Source of the DNA: UBA6911 sp964481255
Lineage (GTDB): Bacteria > Acidobacteriota > UBA6911
NCBI GenBank assembly: GCA_964481255.1
Contig: CAYZTZ010000003.1
Location: 41,861-105,860 of the forward strand
Direction of reading: 5' to 3'
Length of the DNA: 64,000 nt
The notes beneath the pieces were generated by a model. That model searched no databases. It was not told the DNA's origin and saw only the letters and a list, made by a program, of their open reading frames with translations. The position numbers were made by a program, and so were the translations under genes. Of the stretch, positions 1 through 8,358 are shown in pieces. Positions within the stretch are counted from its first letter, which is position 1. Every line of letters starts with the position of its first letter.

Positions 1-2709
1 GTGCTCGATGGCCGCGTCGATCATCTCCATGCATTGGGACCGCTTCCAGCCGAGCGAGTCCAGGGCGCCGCTCTTGACGAGGCTTTCAAGGATCCTCTTG
101 TTCAGGGAGCGCGAATCCACCTCCGCGCAGAAATGAAAGAGGCTGCGGAAGCGCCCCTGGCGCTCGCGCGACTGCAGGATGGAGCGAATCGCCCCTTCGC
201 CCACGTTGCGGATGGCCAGCATGCCGAAGCGGATCCTCCCGCCGACGGAGAGGAAATCCAGCCCGCTTTCGTTGATATCGGGCGGCAGGACCGGGATGCC
301 CATCTGCTTGCACTCGGCGATGTACATCACGATCTTGTCCGTGTTGCCGATTTCGCTCGACAGCAGGGCGGCCATGAACGGAACAGGATAATGGGCCTTC
401 AGGTAGGCCGTCTGATAGGCCAGCAGGGCGTACGCGGTGCTGTGCGACTTGTTGAATCCATACTCGGCGAACTGGGCCATGCGGTCGAAAACTTCGGCCG
501 CGATTCTTTCGGGGATCCTGTTTTTGCGGGCGCCCTGAATGAACTTGTCCCGCATGGAGGCCATCTCGGAAGGGGATTTTTTCCCCATCGCGCGGCGCAG
601 AATGTCGGCCTCGCCCAGGGAAAAGCCGGCCATTCTGCTGGCGATCTGCATCACCTGCTCCTGATAGACGATGACGCCGTAGGTTTCCTTGAGAATCTCC
701 TCCAGAATGGGATGCGGATAGCGGACCCCGAGGGCCCCATGCTTGCACCGGATAAAATCGGGGATCATATCCATGGGCCCCGGACGGTACAGCGCGTTCA
801 AGGCGATGAGGTCCTCGAAACGCTCCGGCTTCAGGCGCCGCAATTCGTTTTTCATGCCCGCGCTCTCGAACTGGAATATTCCGTTCGTGCGCGCTTCGAA
901 GAACAGGTTGAAGACCTTCGGGTCCGTCAGGGGTATCGAGGCGAGATCGAGGGCGATTCCCGTTTCCTCCCGGACGCGCCGGATCGTGTTGTCGATGACG
1001 GTCAGGGTCGCCAGTGCCAGGAAATCCATCTTGAGCAGGCCGATGGCGTACAGATCCTTCATGCTGTACTGGGTGGTGATCTCGTCCTTGTTCGTCTTCT
1101 GCAGAGGGACCAGCTCCACCAGAGGCCGGGGCGCGATGACCACTCCGGCGGCGTGGGTCGACGAATGCCGGGACAGACCCTCGAGGCGCTTGCTGATCTC
1201 GATCAGCTGCTCGATCGCAGGGTTTTTCATCTCCTCTTTCAGACGCGGCTCCTGGGCCAGAGCCTTGTCGATGGTCGCGTTCGGCTCCGCCGGGATCAGC
1301 CGGGCGATGCGGTCGACCTCGGCGTAGGGTATGCTGAGGGCCCGTCCCACGTCGCGGATCACGCCGCGGGCGGCCATCGTGCCGAAGGTGATGATCTGGC
1401 AGACGTTGTCGCGCCCGTACTTGTCGGCGACATAGTCGATCACCTCCGCCCGGCGGTTCATGCAGAAATCCATATCGATGTCGGGCGGCGTCTTGCGCTC
1501 GGGATTGAGGAAACGCTCGAAGAAAAGCTCGTACTGAAGGGGATCGATGTCGGTGATCTGCAGGCAGTAGGCCACGAGGCTTCCCACCACCGAGCCGCGG
1601 CCCGGCCCGACCGGGATCGAACGATCGCGGGCGTATTTAATCAGGTCCCAGACGATGAGAAAATAGCTGGAGAACTCCATCCTCTGGATCATGTCGATCT
1701 CGGACGCGAGGCGCTCCTCGTATTCGGCCATGCGGTGTCTGAGGCGTCCCGCGGCCGCCAGGGCGGCGAGATGGGGGCGCTTCTGCTCAAACCCATCGCG
1801 CACCACCTTTTCAAAATAGCTGTCGGCCGTGAATCCGGGAGGGACTTCGAACGGCGGGAGGGGCTGCTTGGTCTCGATTTCAAAACCGCAGCGCTCGGCG
1901 ATCCGCACCGTGTTCTGCATGGCCTCGGGCAATGCGCCCCACAGCTGATGCATCTCCTCGTAGGACTTGAAGTAGAACTGGTCGGTTTCGTACCGCATGC
2001 GGTCCGGCTGGCTCACCACCTTGTTGGTGCCGATGCAGAGGAGAACGTCGTGCGCAACGCTGTCCTCGCGGCGGAGATAATGGGCGTCGTTCGTGCAAAC
2101 CAGCGGAATGCCGGTTTTGCGGGATATCTCGACAATCCGCGGATTGACGCTTTGCTGTGCGGGGAGGTTGTGGTCCTGCAGCTCCAGGTAGAAGTTTCCC
2201 TTGCCGAAGATGTCGCGCAGCGCCGCGGCCTCCTCCATGGCCGAGTCGGTCTGCTCCATCAGCAGTTTCTGAGCGACGGCGCCCTTGAGACATGCGGACA
2301 GGGCGATAAGCCCCCCGCTGTATTGAGACAGCAGCTCCCTGTCGACGCGCGGCTTGTAATAAAAACCCTCGAGGTAGCCGTAGGAAACCAGTTTGCTGAG
2401 ATTGTGATAGCCGGTGAGGGTCTCGGCCAGCACCACCAGGTGGTTCGATTGGTCCCCGCCGCCGCTTTTTTTGTGGCGGCTTTCCTTGGCCACGTAGATC
2501 TCGCAGCCGATGATCGGCTTGACGCCCTTGTTGCGGGCGGCGGCGTAGAACTGGACGGCGCCGAAGAGATTCCCGTGGTCCGTCAGAGCCACGGCGGGCA
2601 TCCCCATCGATTTCGCGGCATCCACCAGGGCCTCGACCTTGGCCGCGCCGTCCAGGAGGCTGTAATCGGAGTGATTATGCAGGTGAACGAAAGGCGTGAA
2701 CTCTGCCAC
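1..2709 (-). CDS. dnaE: DNA polymerase III subunit alpha, partial (3' end outside window)
   Basis: Replicative polymerase catalytic subunit; about 903 N-terminal residues are present and the gene runs off the left edge. It opens with a PHP domain (HLHNHSDYSLLDG) and carries the polymerase metal-binding motif PDIDMDF, in which the two Asp of the D-x-D pair are conserved. The GTG start at 2709 (GTG GCA GAG TTC) lies 3 bp behind the guaA stop, and the guaA tail (GGGAG) can serve as its Shine-Dalgarno, so the two genes look translationally coupled. The thumb/palm region (GRGSVVGSLVAYCL, FQFESAGM) matches bacterial DnaE rather than PolC. The C-terminal OB fold and tau-binding region cannot be seen. 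Confidence 0.95.
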   Translation of the reverse strand, partial: MAEFTPFVHLHNHSDYSLLDGAAKVEALVDAAKSMGMPAVALTDHGNLFGAVQFYAAARNKGVKPIIGCEIYVAKESRHKKSGGGDQSNHLVVLAETLTGYHNLSKLVSYGYLEGFYYKPRVDRELLSQYSGGLIALSACLKGAVAQKLLMEQTDSAMEEAAALRDIFGKGNFYLELQDHNLPAQQSVNPRIVEISRKTGIPLVCTNDAHYLRREDSVAHDVLLCIGTNKVVSQPDRMRYETDQFYFKSYEEMHQLWGALPEAMQNTVRIAERCGFEIETKQPLPPFEVPPGFTADSYFEKVVRDGFEQKRPHLAALAAAGRLRHRMAEYEERLASEIDMIQRMEFSSYFLIVWDLIKYARDRSIPVGPGRGSVVGSLVAYCLQITDIDPLQYELFFERFLNPERKTPPDIDMDFCMNRRAEVIDYVADKYGRDNVCQIITFGTMAARGVIRDVGRALSIPYAEVDRIARLIPAEPNATIDKALAQEPRLKEEMKNPAIEQLIEISKRLEGLSRHSSTHAAGVVIAPRPLVELVPLQKTNKDEITTQYSMKDLYAIGLLKMDFLALATLTVIDNTIRRVREETGIALDLASIPLTDPKVFNLFFEARTNGIFQFESAGMKNELRRLKPERFEDLIALNALYRPGPMDMIPDFIRCKHGALGVRYPHPILEEILKETYGVIVYQEQVMQIASRMAGFSLGEADILRRAMGKKSPSEMASMRDKFIQGARKNRIPERIAAEVFDRMAQFAEYGFNKSHSTAYALLAYQTAYLKAHYPVPFMAALLSSEIGNTDKIVMYIAECKQMGIPVLPPDINESGLDFLSVGGRIRFGMLAIRNVGEGAIRSILQSRERQGRFRSLFHFCAEVDSRSLNKRILESLVKSGALDSLGWKRSQCMEMIDAAIEH

Positions 2710-2712
2710 TGG

Positions 2713-4251
2713 CTACTCCCATTCGATGGTGCCCGGTGGTTTCGAGGTGATGTCGTAGACGACGCGGTTGATGCCGCGCACTTCGTTCACGATGCGGGTC
2801 GAAATCCTCTCGAGAACGGCGTGGGGAAGCCGGGCCCAGTCGGCCGTCATCCCGTCCAGGCTGGTCACCGCCCTCAGGGCCGCCACATTCTCGTAAGTCC
2901 GGTCGTCTCCCATGACGCCCACGGTTTGAACCGGGAGCAGAACGACAAAAGACTGCCACAGCTCCTCGTCCAGGCGCCCGCGCTCGATCTCCTCGCGGGC
3001 GACGGCGTCCGCTTCCCGAAGCATCCGGAGGCGTTCCTCCGTCACGGGTCCGAGGATGCGAACCGCCAGGCCGGGACCCGGAAAAGGCTGACGGTACACG
3101 AACCGCCGGTCCATGCCGAGCTGCTCGCCGACCTTTCGGACCTCGTCCTTGAAGAGCTCCCTCAGAGGCTCGATGAGCTCGAAGTTCATGCTCGAAGGCA
3201 AACCGCCCACGTTGTGGTGCGATTTGATCACCGCCGAAGGGCCGCGCACGGAAGTCGATTCGATCACGTCGGGATACAGGGTCCCCTGGACCAGGAACGG
3301 AGGGTTGCCGAGTTTGGCGGCCTCCTCCTCGAAAACCCTTATGAATTCCTCCCCGATAATCTTGCGCTTCGTTTCGGGGTCCGCCACGCCCCGCAGGCGG
3401 GAAAGGAATCTCAGGCCGGCATCGACACCGAGGATCCTCAGACGCAGGCGGTCGCGCAGATCGGCCAGCACCGACTCGAACTCGTTTTTGCGCAGGAGCC
3501 CGTTGTCGACGAAAATGCATGTCAGACGGTCGCCGATGGCCCTGTGGACCAGCAGTGCGGCCACCGTGGAGTCCACTCCGCCGCTCAGGCCGCACAGGGC
3601 CGTCCGCGAACCGACTCGATCGGCGATCTCCCGAACGGTCGAGTCGATGAAGGCGGCCATCGTCCATTCCCGCCTGCAGCCGCAGGCCCGCGAGAGGAAA
3701 TTATCGAGGATCGCGGTCCCATGGTGCGTGTGGACGACCTCGGGGTGAAACTGCAGGCCCCAGATCCTGCGCGTTTCATCGGCCGCGGCCGCAACGACGT
3801 CTCCGGACATGGCCTGAATCTCGAAACCCGGGGGAAGGCGGTCCACCCGGTCCCCATGGCTCATCCATCCCTGAAATTCGGCGGGAACTCCCGCAAAAAG
3901 AGCCCCGGGGCGCACCACGTCGACCATGGCCTTGCCGAATTCGCGCCGATCGCCGCCCGAAACGACGGTCCCCCCGAGCGTGCGAGCCAGCAGTTGCAGA
4001 CCGTAGCAGATCCCCAGGATGGGAATCCCGATGTCGAAAAACGCTCGGGGGAGGGAAGGGCTTCCTTCGCGCAGAACAGAGTCGGGACTTCCGGAGAGGA
4101 TCACCCCCGCGGGTTTCATATCCAGGATCTTTTCCTCGGCCCCGTGATAAGGGACGATCTCGCAATAGACGGACAACTCCCGAACCCGGCGCGCGATGAG
4201 CTGGGTGTACTGAGAACCGAAATCCAGTATTAAAATGGTTTCGCGGTGAAT
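2713..4251 (-). CDS. guaA: GMP synthase (glutamine-hydrolysing)
   Basis: Converts XMP to GMP in purine synthesis, using ammonia released from glutamine. The order is class I glutamine amidotransferase (GICYGLQLLA with nucleophile Cys82, then FHPEVVHT), PP-loop ATP pyrophosphatase (LSGGVDST) and the C-terminal dimerisation domain ending SKPPGTIEWE. With a start at ATT 4251 the protein has 512 residues, close to the family norm, and begins MHRETILILDFGSQ as GuaA should. No in-frame ATG, GTG or TTG exists upstream of TTG 4176, and starting there would delete the first beta strand and the DFGSQYT motif. GGAG sits 8 bp before the ATT. A rare ATT start, or a one-base frameshift from ATG 4286/4283, are the two explanations. 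Confidence 0.93.
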   Translation of the reverse strand: MHRETILILDFGSQYTQLIARRVRELSVYCEIVPYHGAEEKILDMKPAGVILSGSPDSVLREGSPSLPRAFFDIGIPILGICYGLQLLARTLGGTVVSGGDRREFGKAMVDVVRPGALFAGVPAEFQGWMSHGDRVDRLPPGFEIQAMSGDVVAAAADETRRIWGLQFHPEVVHTHHGTAILDNFLSRACGCRREWTMAAFIDSTVREIADRVGSRTALCGLSGGVDSTVAALLVHRAIGDRLTCIFVDNGLLRKNEFESVLADLRDRLRLRILGVDAGLRFLSRLRGVADPETKRKIIGEEFIRVFEEEAAKLGNPPFLVQGTLYPDVIESTSVRGPSAVIKSHHNVGGLPSSMNFELIEPLRELFKDEVRKVGEQLGMDRRFVYRQPFPGPGLAVRILGPVTEERLRMLREADAVAREEIERGRLDEELWQSFVVLLPVQTVGVMGDDRTYENVAALRAVTSLDGMTADWARLPHAVLERISTRIVNEVRGINRVVYDITSKPPGTIEWE

Positions 4252-4297
4252 AGGCCTCGCTCCAGAATGAGTCCTGCTGCCATCATGCGGACCTCAT

Positions 4298-4326
4298 AAG
4301 TTATCGCAGGCGGCTCCCGATTTCAA
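4298..4326 (-). promoter_or_regulatory. Putative sigma70 promoter of guaA-dnaE
   Basis: Read on the minus strand: -35 TTGAAA (4326-4321), a 17-base spacer, -10 TAACTT (4303-4298). Transcription would begin near 4291, giving a leader of about 40 bases that contains a GAGG and a short ORF at ATG 4286/4283 overlapping the guaA start. The -10 match is only partial. Confidence 0.4.
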
Positions 4327-4507
4327 CGGCAACAAGGGACGAAAGGTATCCGGTGGGTTATGGCCGGGAGAAAGGGCAAGCAGCCGCGGGCATACGCCGA
4401 CAAAACGCTGACCGACGCTGATATGCGGCCGGTGCACAAACGCGGTGCATGTCGGCTTATGTCGGCGGTGGTCGGCGGTCAACCTTTCCTGCCCGGCGTA
4501 ACCGACC

Positions 4508-4549
4508 GGGTGCGACGAAGCGAGGGGAGGCGCTTCAAGGAGCGCACCC
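4508..4549. repeat. Two-tier inverted repeat (possible structured RNA)
   Basis: Outer arms GGGTGCG (4508-4514) and CGCACCC (4543-4549) pair over 7 bp. Inside them GAAGCG (4517-4522) and CGCTTC (4531-4536) pair over 6 bp around the loop AGGGGAGG. No run of T follows on either strand, so it is not a classical terminator. Confidence 0.4.
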
Positions 4550-4715
4550 CGGAGTTCCCATCCCTTGCGCCGATAGCAAGCCGCGGCTTCCCTGGATGTA
4601 GTAATATGGCAGGCGCCGCCCCGGCGCGGCGTCGGACGGAAAAGACGGGAGCCGACAAAGCAAAGGCGCGTTGGAGGGAACGGACGGATTCGTTGCAAAC
4701 CTCAGGGGACAAGCG

Positions 4716-4991
4716 ATGAACTACTATCTGCTTTTTTATTATGTGGTGGAAGATTACGCGGCGCGCAGGGCTCCCCTGCGCGAGGAGCATCTGCGTCTTG
4801 TCCGGGAGGCGCACAGCCGCGGCGAAATCGTTATGGCGGGGGCTCTGGCCGATCCTGTGGACCAGGCGGTTCTTGTTTTTCAATGTCCCGACCGGAGCGT
4901 GATTGAAGAGTTTGTGCGCCGCGACCCCTATGTCGGGCACGGTCTCGTCCGGCGCTGGGAAATAAGGCCGTGGACCGTGGTCGTGCCCTAG
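4716..4991 (+). CDS. YciI family protein
   Basis: Small 91-residue protein of the YciI/ferredoxin-like alpha-beta fold. Features are the N-terminal strand YYLLFYYVVEDY, a helix with LREEHLRLVREAHSRGEIVMAGAL and the C-terminal RRDPYVGHGLVRRWEIRPW, which match the YciI pattern (H in the helix, then a D-P-Y/F motif). Family members are small enzymes or ligand-binding proteins of mostly unknown substrate. The ATG at 4716 is preceded by AGGGGA at a good distance. It stands alone, facing hisG tail to tail. Confidence 0.8.
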   Translation: MNYYLLFYYVVEDYAARRAPLREEHLRLVREAHSRGEIVMAGALADPVDQAVLVFQCPDRSVIEEFVRRDPYVGHGLVRRWEIRPWTVVVP

Positions 4992-5059
4992 AGTCCCCGC
5001 AGGGAACAGAGGCCGCCGCGCAGCGATTCAAGCTGCCAGCCTCAAGCGCGGCGCTCCAT

Positions 5060-5944
5060 TCATACGATCAGCTTGTTCAGGGGATACTCGATGATGCCCT
5101 GAGCCCCGGCCCTTTTAAGATCGGGGATCATGCGCTTCACCACGCTCTCGTGCACGACCACCTCAAGCGCCATCCAGCCGGGAATCGTAAGCGGGCTGAC
5201 CGTGGGTCTCTTCAGGGAAGGGAGCAGGGCCATGATTTTGGGCAGATCGCTTTTTTTCAGATTCATCTTGAGTCCTACCATGCCTTCCGCGGCCAGGGCC
5301 CCCTTGAGAAGAATGGCGATATTCTCCATTTTTTCCCGCTTCCATGGATCCTTCCAGGCCTCTCTATTGGCGATGAAGCGCGTCGTCGAGGACAGGACCT
5401 CCTCGATGATCCGAAGCTGATTCGCCTTGAGCGAACGTCCGGTTTCCGTCAGCTCGACAATGGCGTCGACAAGAATCCCGGCCTTGGCCTCCGTGGCGCC
5501 CCAGGAATATTCCACCCGGGCCCTCACCTTCCTGTCCGCGAAATATTTCCGGACATAGCGGACCAGTTCCGTGGCGACGGTTTTCCCATCAAGATCCCGG
5601 ACGGAACGTATCCTGGAACTCTCGGGCACCGCCAGGACCCAGTGCACGGGCTTGAAGCCGGACTTGCCGTAAACCAGCTCGCAGATTTCCTTGACCCTGG
5701 CGCCGGTTTCCAGGATCCAGTCCTGTCCCGTGATGCCCGCGTCGAAAAGACCGTCCTGAACGTATTTCGCCATTTCCTGCGAACGGATGAGCATGACGTC
5801 AATCTCTTCGTCGTCGCAATAGGGAAAATACGACCGGTCGCTGGCGCTGATGCGGATTCCCGCCTTTCGAAACAGCTCGATCGTCGATTCCTGCAGGCTG
5901 CCCTTGGGCAGCCCAATTTTCAGCATCTTTTTGCCGGAGGCCAT
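5060..5944 (-). CDS. hisG: ATP phosphoribosyltransferase, long form
   Basis: First step of histidine biosynthesis: ATP plus PRPP gives phosphoribosyl-ATP. At about 294 residues this is the long HisG form, with a catalytic bilobal domain (MLKIGLPKGSLQESTIELF at the start, the segment ELTETGRSLKANQLRIIEE typical of HisG) and the C-terminal ACT-like regulatory domain that binds histidine. The long form does not need HisZ. I chose ATG 5944; an in-frame ATG about 20 bases further in (MLKIGLPKGS) and an upstream one at 6013 are alternatives. No other his genes are in the window, so the pathway is dispersed. Confidence 0.93.
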   Translation of the reverse strand: MASGKKMLKIGLPKGSLQESTIELFRKAGIRISASDRSYFPYCDDEEIDVMLIRSQEMAKYVQDGLFDAGITGQDWILETGARVKEICELVYGKSGFKPVHWVLAVPESSRIRSVRDLDGKTVATELVRYVRKYFADRKVRARVEYSWGATEAKAGILVDAIVELTETGRSLKANQLRIIEEVLSSTTRFIANREAWKDPWKREKMENIAILLKGALAAEGMVGLKMNLKKSDLPKIMALLPSLKRPTVSPLTIPGWMALEVVVHESVVKRMIPDLKRAGAQGIIEYPLNKLIV

Positions 5945-6130
5945 GGCTTTTACCCCGCTAACGATTCCATGTTCAGAGGCGAAAGAATAATACCGCCGGA
6001 TGAAGATTTCCACCGGATTCCGGCGGCATCGGGCGATTCGGCGTCCTTTGCGCCCCGGCCCGGCCTCATTCTCAGAGTTTTGCGGCCGCGGCGATCTGTG
6101 TTATTCCTTTATGCAGGGACGGAAAAGACG

Positions 6131-7333
6131 ATGGAAAGCGGCGAATACATTCGATTGGAGGAAACTTACGGCGCCCATAACTACAAGCCACTGGACGTGG
6201 TGCTCGCCCGCGGACGGGGCATATGGGTATGGGACGTCGACGGCAACCGCTATCTGGACTGCCTGTCCGCTTATTCGGCCGTCAATCAGGGCCACTGTCA
6301 TCCGCGGATCCTGGCGGCCATGAAAGAGCAGGCCGAAAAACTGACCCTCACTTCGCGCGCCTTCCGCAACGATCAGTTGGGCCTCTTTTACAAAGAGATC
6401 TGCGAACTGACGCGGTCCCACAAGATACTGCCCATGAACAGCGGGGCGGAGGCGGTGGAGACCGTCATCAAGGCCGTGCGCAAATGGGGCTACCGGATCA
6501 AGGGGGTGCCTCGCGACCAGGCCGAAATCATTGTCTGCGAAAACAACTTTCACGGCCGCACCATCACCGTGATCGGTTTCAGCACGGAGGAACACTACCG
6601 GGAGGGTTTCGGCCCTTTCACGCCCGGTTTCAAGATCATTCCATTCGGCGACGCCCGGGCCCTGGAAAAGGCCATCACGGCGAATACGGTCGGATTCCTT
6701 GTCGAGCCGATACAGGGCGAGGCCGGGGTCCTGGTTCCGCCGCCGGGCTATCTGGCGGAGGCCCAGGCTATATGCGCCAGGAACCGGGTGGTCTTCATTC
6801 TGGACGAGATCCAGACGGGTCTCGGCCGAACCGGCAAGCTCCTCGCCGAAGAGCACGATCAGATTGAGGCCGATTTGACCATAATAGGCAAGGCTCTTTC
6901 GGGCGGCTTTTACCCCATTTCGGCCGTGCTGTCCAACACCGAGGTGCTCGGTGTGCTGCGTCCGGGAGAACACGGCAGCACATTCGGCGGCAATCCCCTT
7001 GCCTGCGCCGTTGCCCGGGCCGCGGTCCGCGTTCTGATCGAGGAGGGGATGATTGAGAACTCCGCCGTCATGGGCGAATATTTCATGCAGGGCCTCAGGA
7101 GTATCCGCAGCCCCTGGATTAAAGAGGTCCGCGGGAAGGGGTTGATGATCGGCGTCGAGCTTGTGCCTGAGGCCGGAGGGGCCAGGCGTTTCTGCGAGAA
7201 ACTCATGACCCGGGGCCTTCTTTGCAAGGAAACTCACGAAAACACCGTCCGGTTCGCGCCGCCCCTGATCATAAGGAAAGAGGAAATCGACTGGGCGCTT
7301 GAAAGGATCGAGCCTGTTTTCGTGAATCCCTAG
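6131..7333 (+). CDS. rocD: Ornithine--oxo-acid aminotransferase
   Basis: PLP-dependent class III aminotransferase of 400 residues that moves the delta-amino group of ornithine to 2-oxoglutarate, giving glutamate semialdehyde (arginine/proline metabolism). The start GAHNYKPLDVVLARGRG and the segment NSGAEAVETVIKAVRKWGY are characteristic of ornithine aminotransferase rather than acetylornithine or GABA aminotransferase. ILDEIQTGLGRTG carries the PLP-contacting Asp, and Lys254 in GKALSGGFYP is the Schiff-base lysine. The ATG at 6131 follows AGGGACGG. It reads divergently from hisG with about 190 bp between. Confidence 0.93.
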   Translation: MESGEYIRLEETYGAHNYKPLDVVLARGRGIWVWDVDGNRYLDCLSAYSAVNQGHCHPRILAAMKEQAEKLTLTSRAFRNDQLGLFYKEICELTRSHKILPMNSGAEAVETVIKAVRKWGYRIKGVPRDQAEIIVCENNFHGRTITVIGFSTEEHYREGFGPFTPGFKIIPFGDARALEKAITANTVGFLVEPIQGEAGVLVPPPGYLAEAQAICARNRVVFILDEIQTGLGRTGKLLAEEHDQIEADLTIIGKALSGGFYPISAVLSNTEVLGVLRPGEHGSTFGGNPLACAVARAAVRVLIEEGMIENSAVMGEYFMQGLRSIRSPWIKEVRGKGLMIGVELVPEAGGARRFCEKLMTRGLLCKETHENTVRFAPPLIIRKEEIDWALERIEPVFVNP

Positions 7334-7419
7334 ATCCTTGGGCCAACCATCGCCGATGGGGTCCGGAGGATCCATGGCGGGCGCTCGGCTCCATGCTTTT
7401 TTACCATCCGGGATACGGG

Positions 7420-8253
7420 ATGCAGATACTCGCAGCGGCGATTCTGGGAGTCATTCAGGGCCTCACGGAATTCCTCCCCATCAGCAGTTCGGCGCACCTG
7501 ATACTTGTGCCGTGGTTTCTAGGCTGGAAGCCTGAGGGGCTCGCCTTTGACGTGGCCCTTCATGTCGGCACCGCCGTCGCCGTCTTGGCTTATTTCTGGA
7601 AAGACTGGATGCGTCTGGCCGGAGAAGCCCTGGCCGGCCTTAGGCGGCGCAATCCCTGCGCCACGCAGCCCGCGAAGCTGTTCTGGCTTCTTGCAGTCGG
7701 GACGCTGCCCGCCCTCGTCGCCGGACTCGCCCTGGAGAAAACCGTCGAGGCGCGGCTGCGTTCTCCCCTGGTCATCGTTCTCACCCTGGCCGGCTTGGCG
7801 GTCCTGCTTTTTCTTGCCGAGCGAAAGAGCCGCCTAAACCGTTCCATCGAAGCTTATACATGGTCCGACGCCGTCTGGATCGGGCTTTGCCAGGCCGCCG
7901 CCCTGATCCCCGGAGTATCCCGAAGCGGCGTCACCATGACCGCCGCCCTTTACCGGAACAGCGACCGCTCCAGCGCGGCGCGATTCTCTTTTCTGCTTTC
8001 CACGCCGGTCATTGTCGGGGCCGGAATGCTTCAAGGATGGCGGCTGGCGGAATCGGCGCTTCATCCCGGAGCCGCGGCCGTCCCCATCAACTGGGCGGCA
8101 TTGGGCGCCGGGACGGCAGTCGCGGCCGTCACCGGCTTTTTCTGCATCGGTTTTTTCCTGCGCTATCTTCGCACGAATACATTTACACCATTTGTTCTTT
8201 ATCGAATAATATTTGCTGCTATAATCCTGGTCTATTACCTTAAATATTTCTAA
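7420..8253 (+). CDS. uppP: Undecaprenyl-diphosphate phosphatase (BacA/UppP)
   Basis: Integral membrane phosphatase that recycles undecaprenyl diphosphate to the monophosphate carrier used for peptidoglycan and surface glycans; it confers bacitracin tolerance. Both family signatures are visible: GLTEFLPISSSAHL near the N-terminus and PGVSRSGVTMTAAL in the second half, set among about eight hydrophobic segments. I prefer ATG 7420 (MQILAAAILGVIQG, the usual family start); ATG 7393 would add nine residues. It lies 86 bp after rocD and converges with rarA. Confidence 0.93.
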   Translation: MQILAAAILGVIQGLTEFLPISSSAHLILVPWFLGWKPEGLAFDVALHVGTAVAVLAYFWKDWMRLAGEALAGLRRRNPCATQPAKLFWLLAVGTLPALVAGLALEKTVEARLRSPLVIVLTLAGLAVLLFLAERKSRLNRSIEAYTWSDAVWIGLCQAAALIPGVSRSGVTMTAALYRNSDRSSAARFSFLLSTPVIVGAGMLQGWRLAESALHPGAAAVPINWAALGAGTAVAAVTGFFCIGFFLRYLRTNTFTPFVLYRIIFAAIILVYYLKYF

Positions 8254-8358
8254 TCCGCCGTTTTTCTGCTGAGTCGGTCGCGGGCTGTGCGGGCTGAATG
8301 CATGGCTGCAAATCCGGCAGGGATTCATAAAGATTGCAGGTTCCGCAAGAGAAACAGG

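Larger units (their letters stand above)
4252..4715. other. 464-bp intergenic region without a convincing gene
   Basis: Spacer between divergent guaA and the YciI-like gene. Reading frames here lack a recognisable protein and have no good ribosome binding site. It holds the guaA promoter candidate at its left end and a two-part hairpin at 4508-4549. I see no tRNA or known riboswitch. Confidence 0.5.

Noticed and set aside
1..4233. Uninterrupted 1410-codon plus-strand frame
   Set aside because: It is antisense to dnaE and guaA, whose motifs are clear on the minus strand. Long antisense frames are expected at this GC content; the translation shows no domain.
4360..4719. Plus-strand frame of 119 codons upstream of the YciI-like gene
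   Set aside because: Arg/Ala/Gly-rich composition, no ribosome binding site or family likeness, and it overlaps the start of a supported gene.
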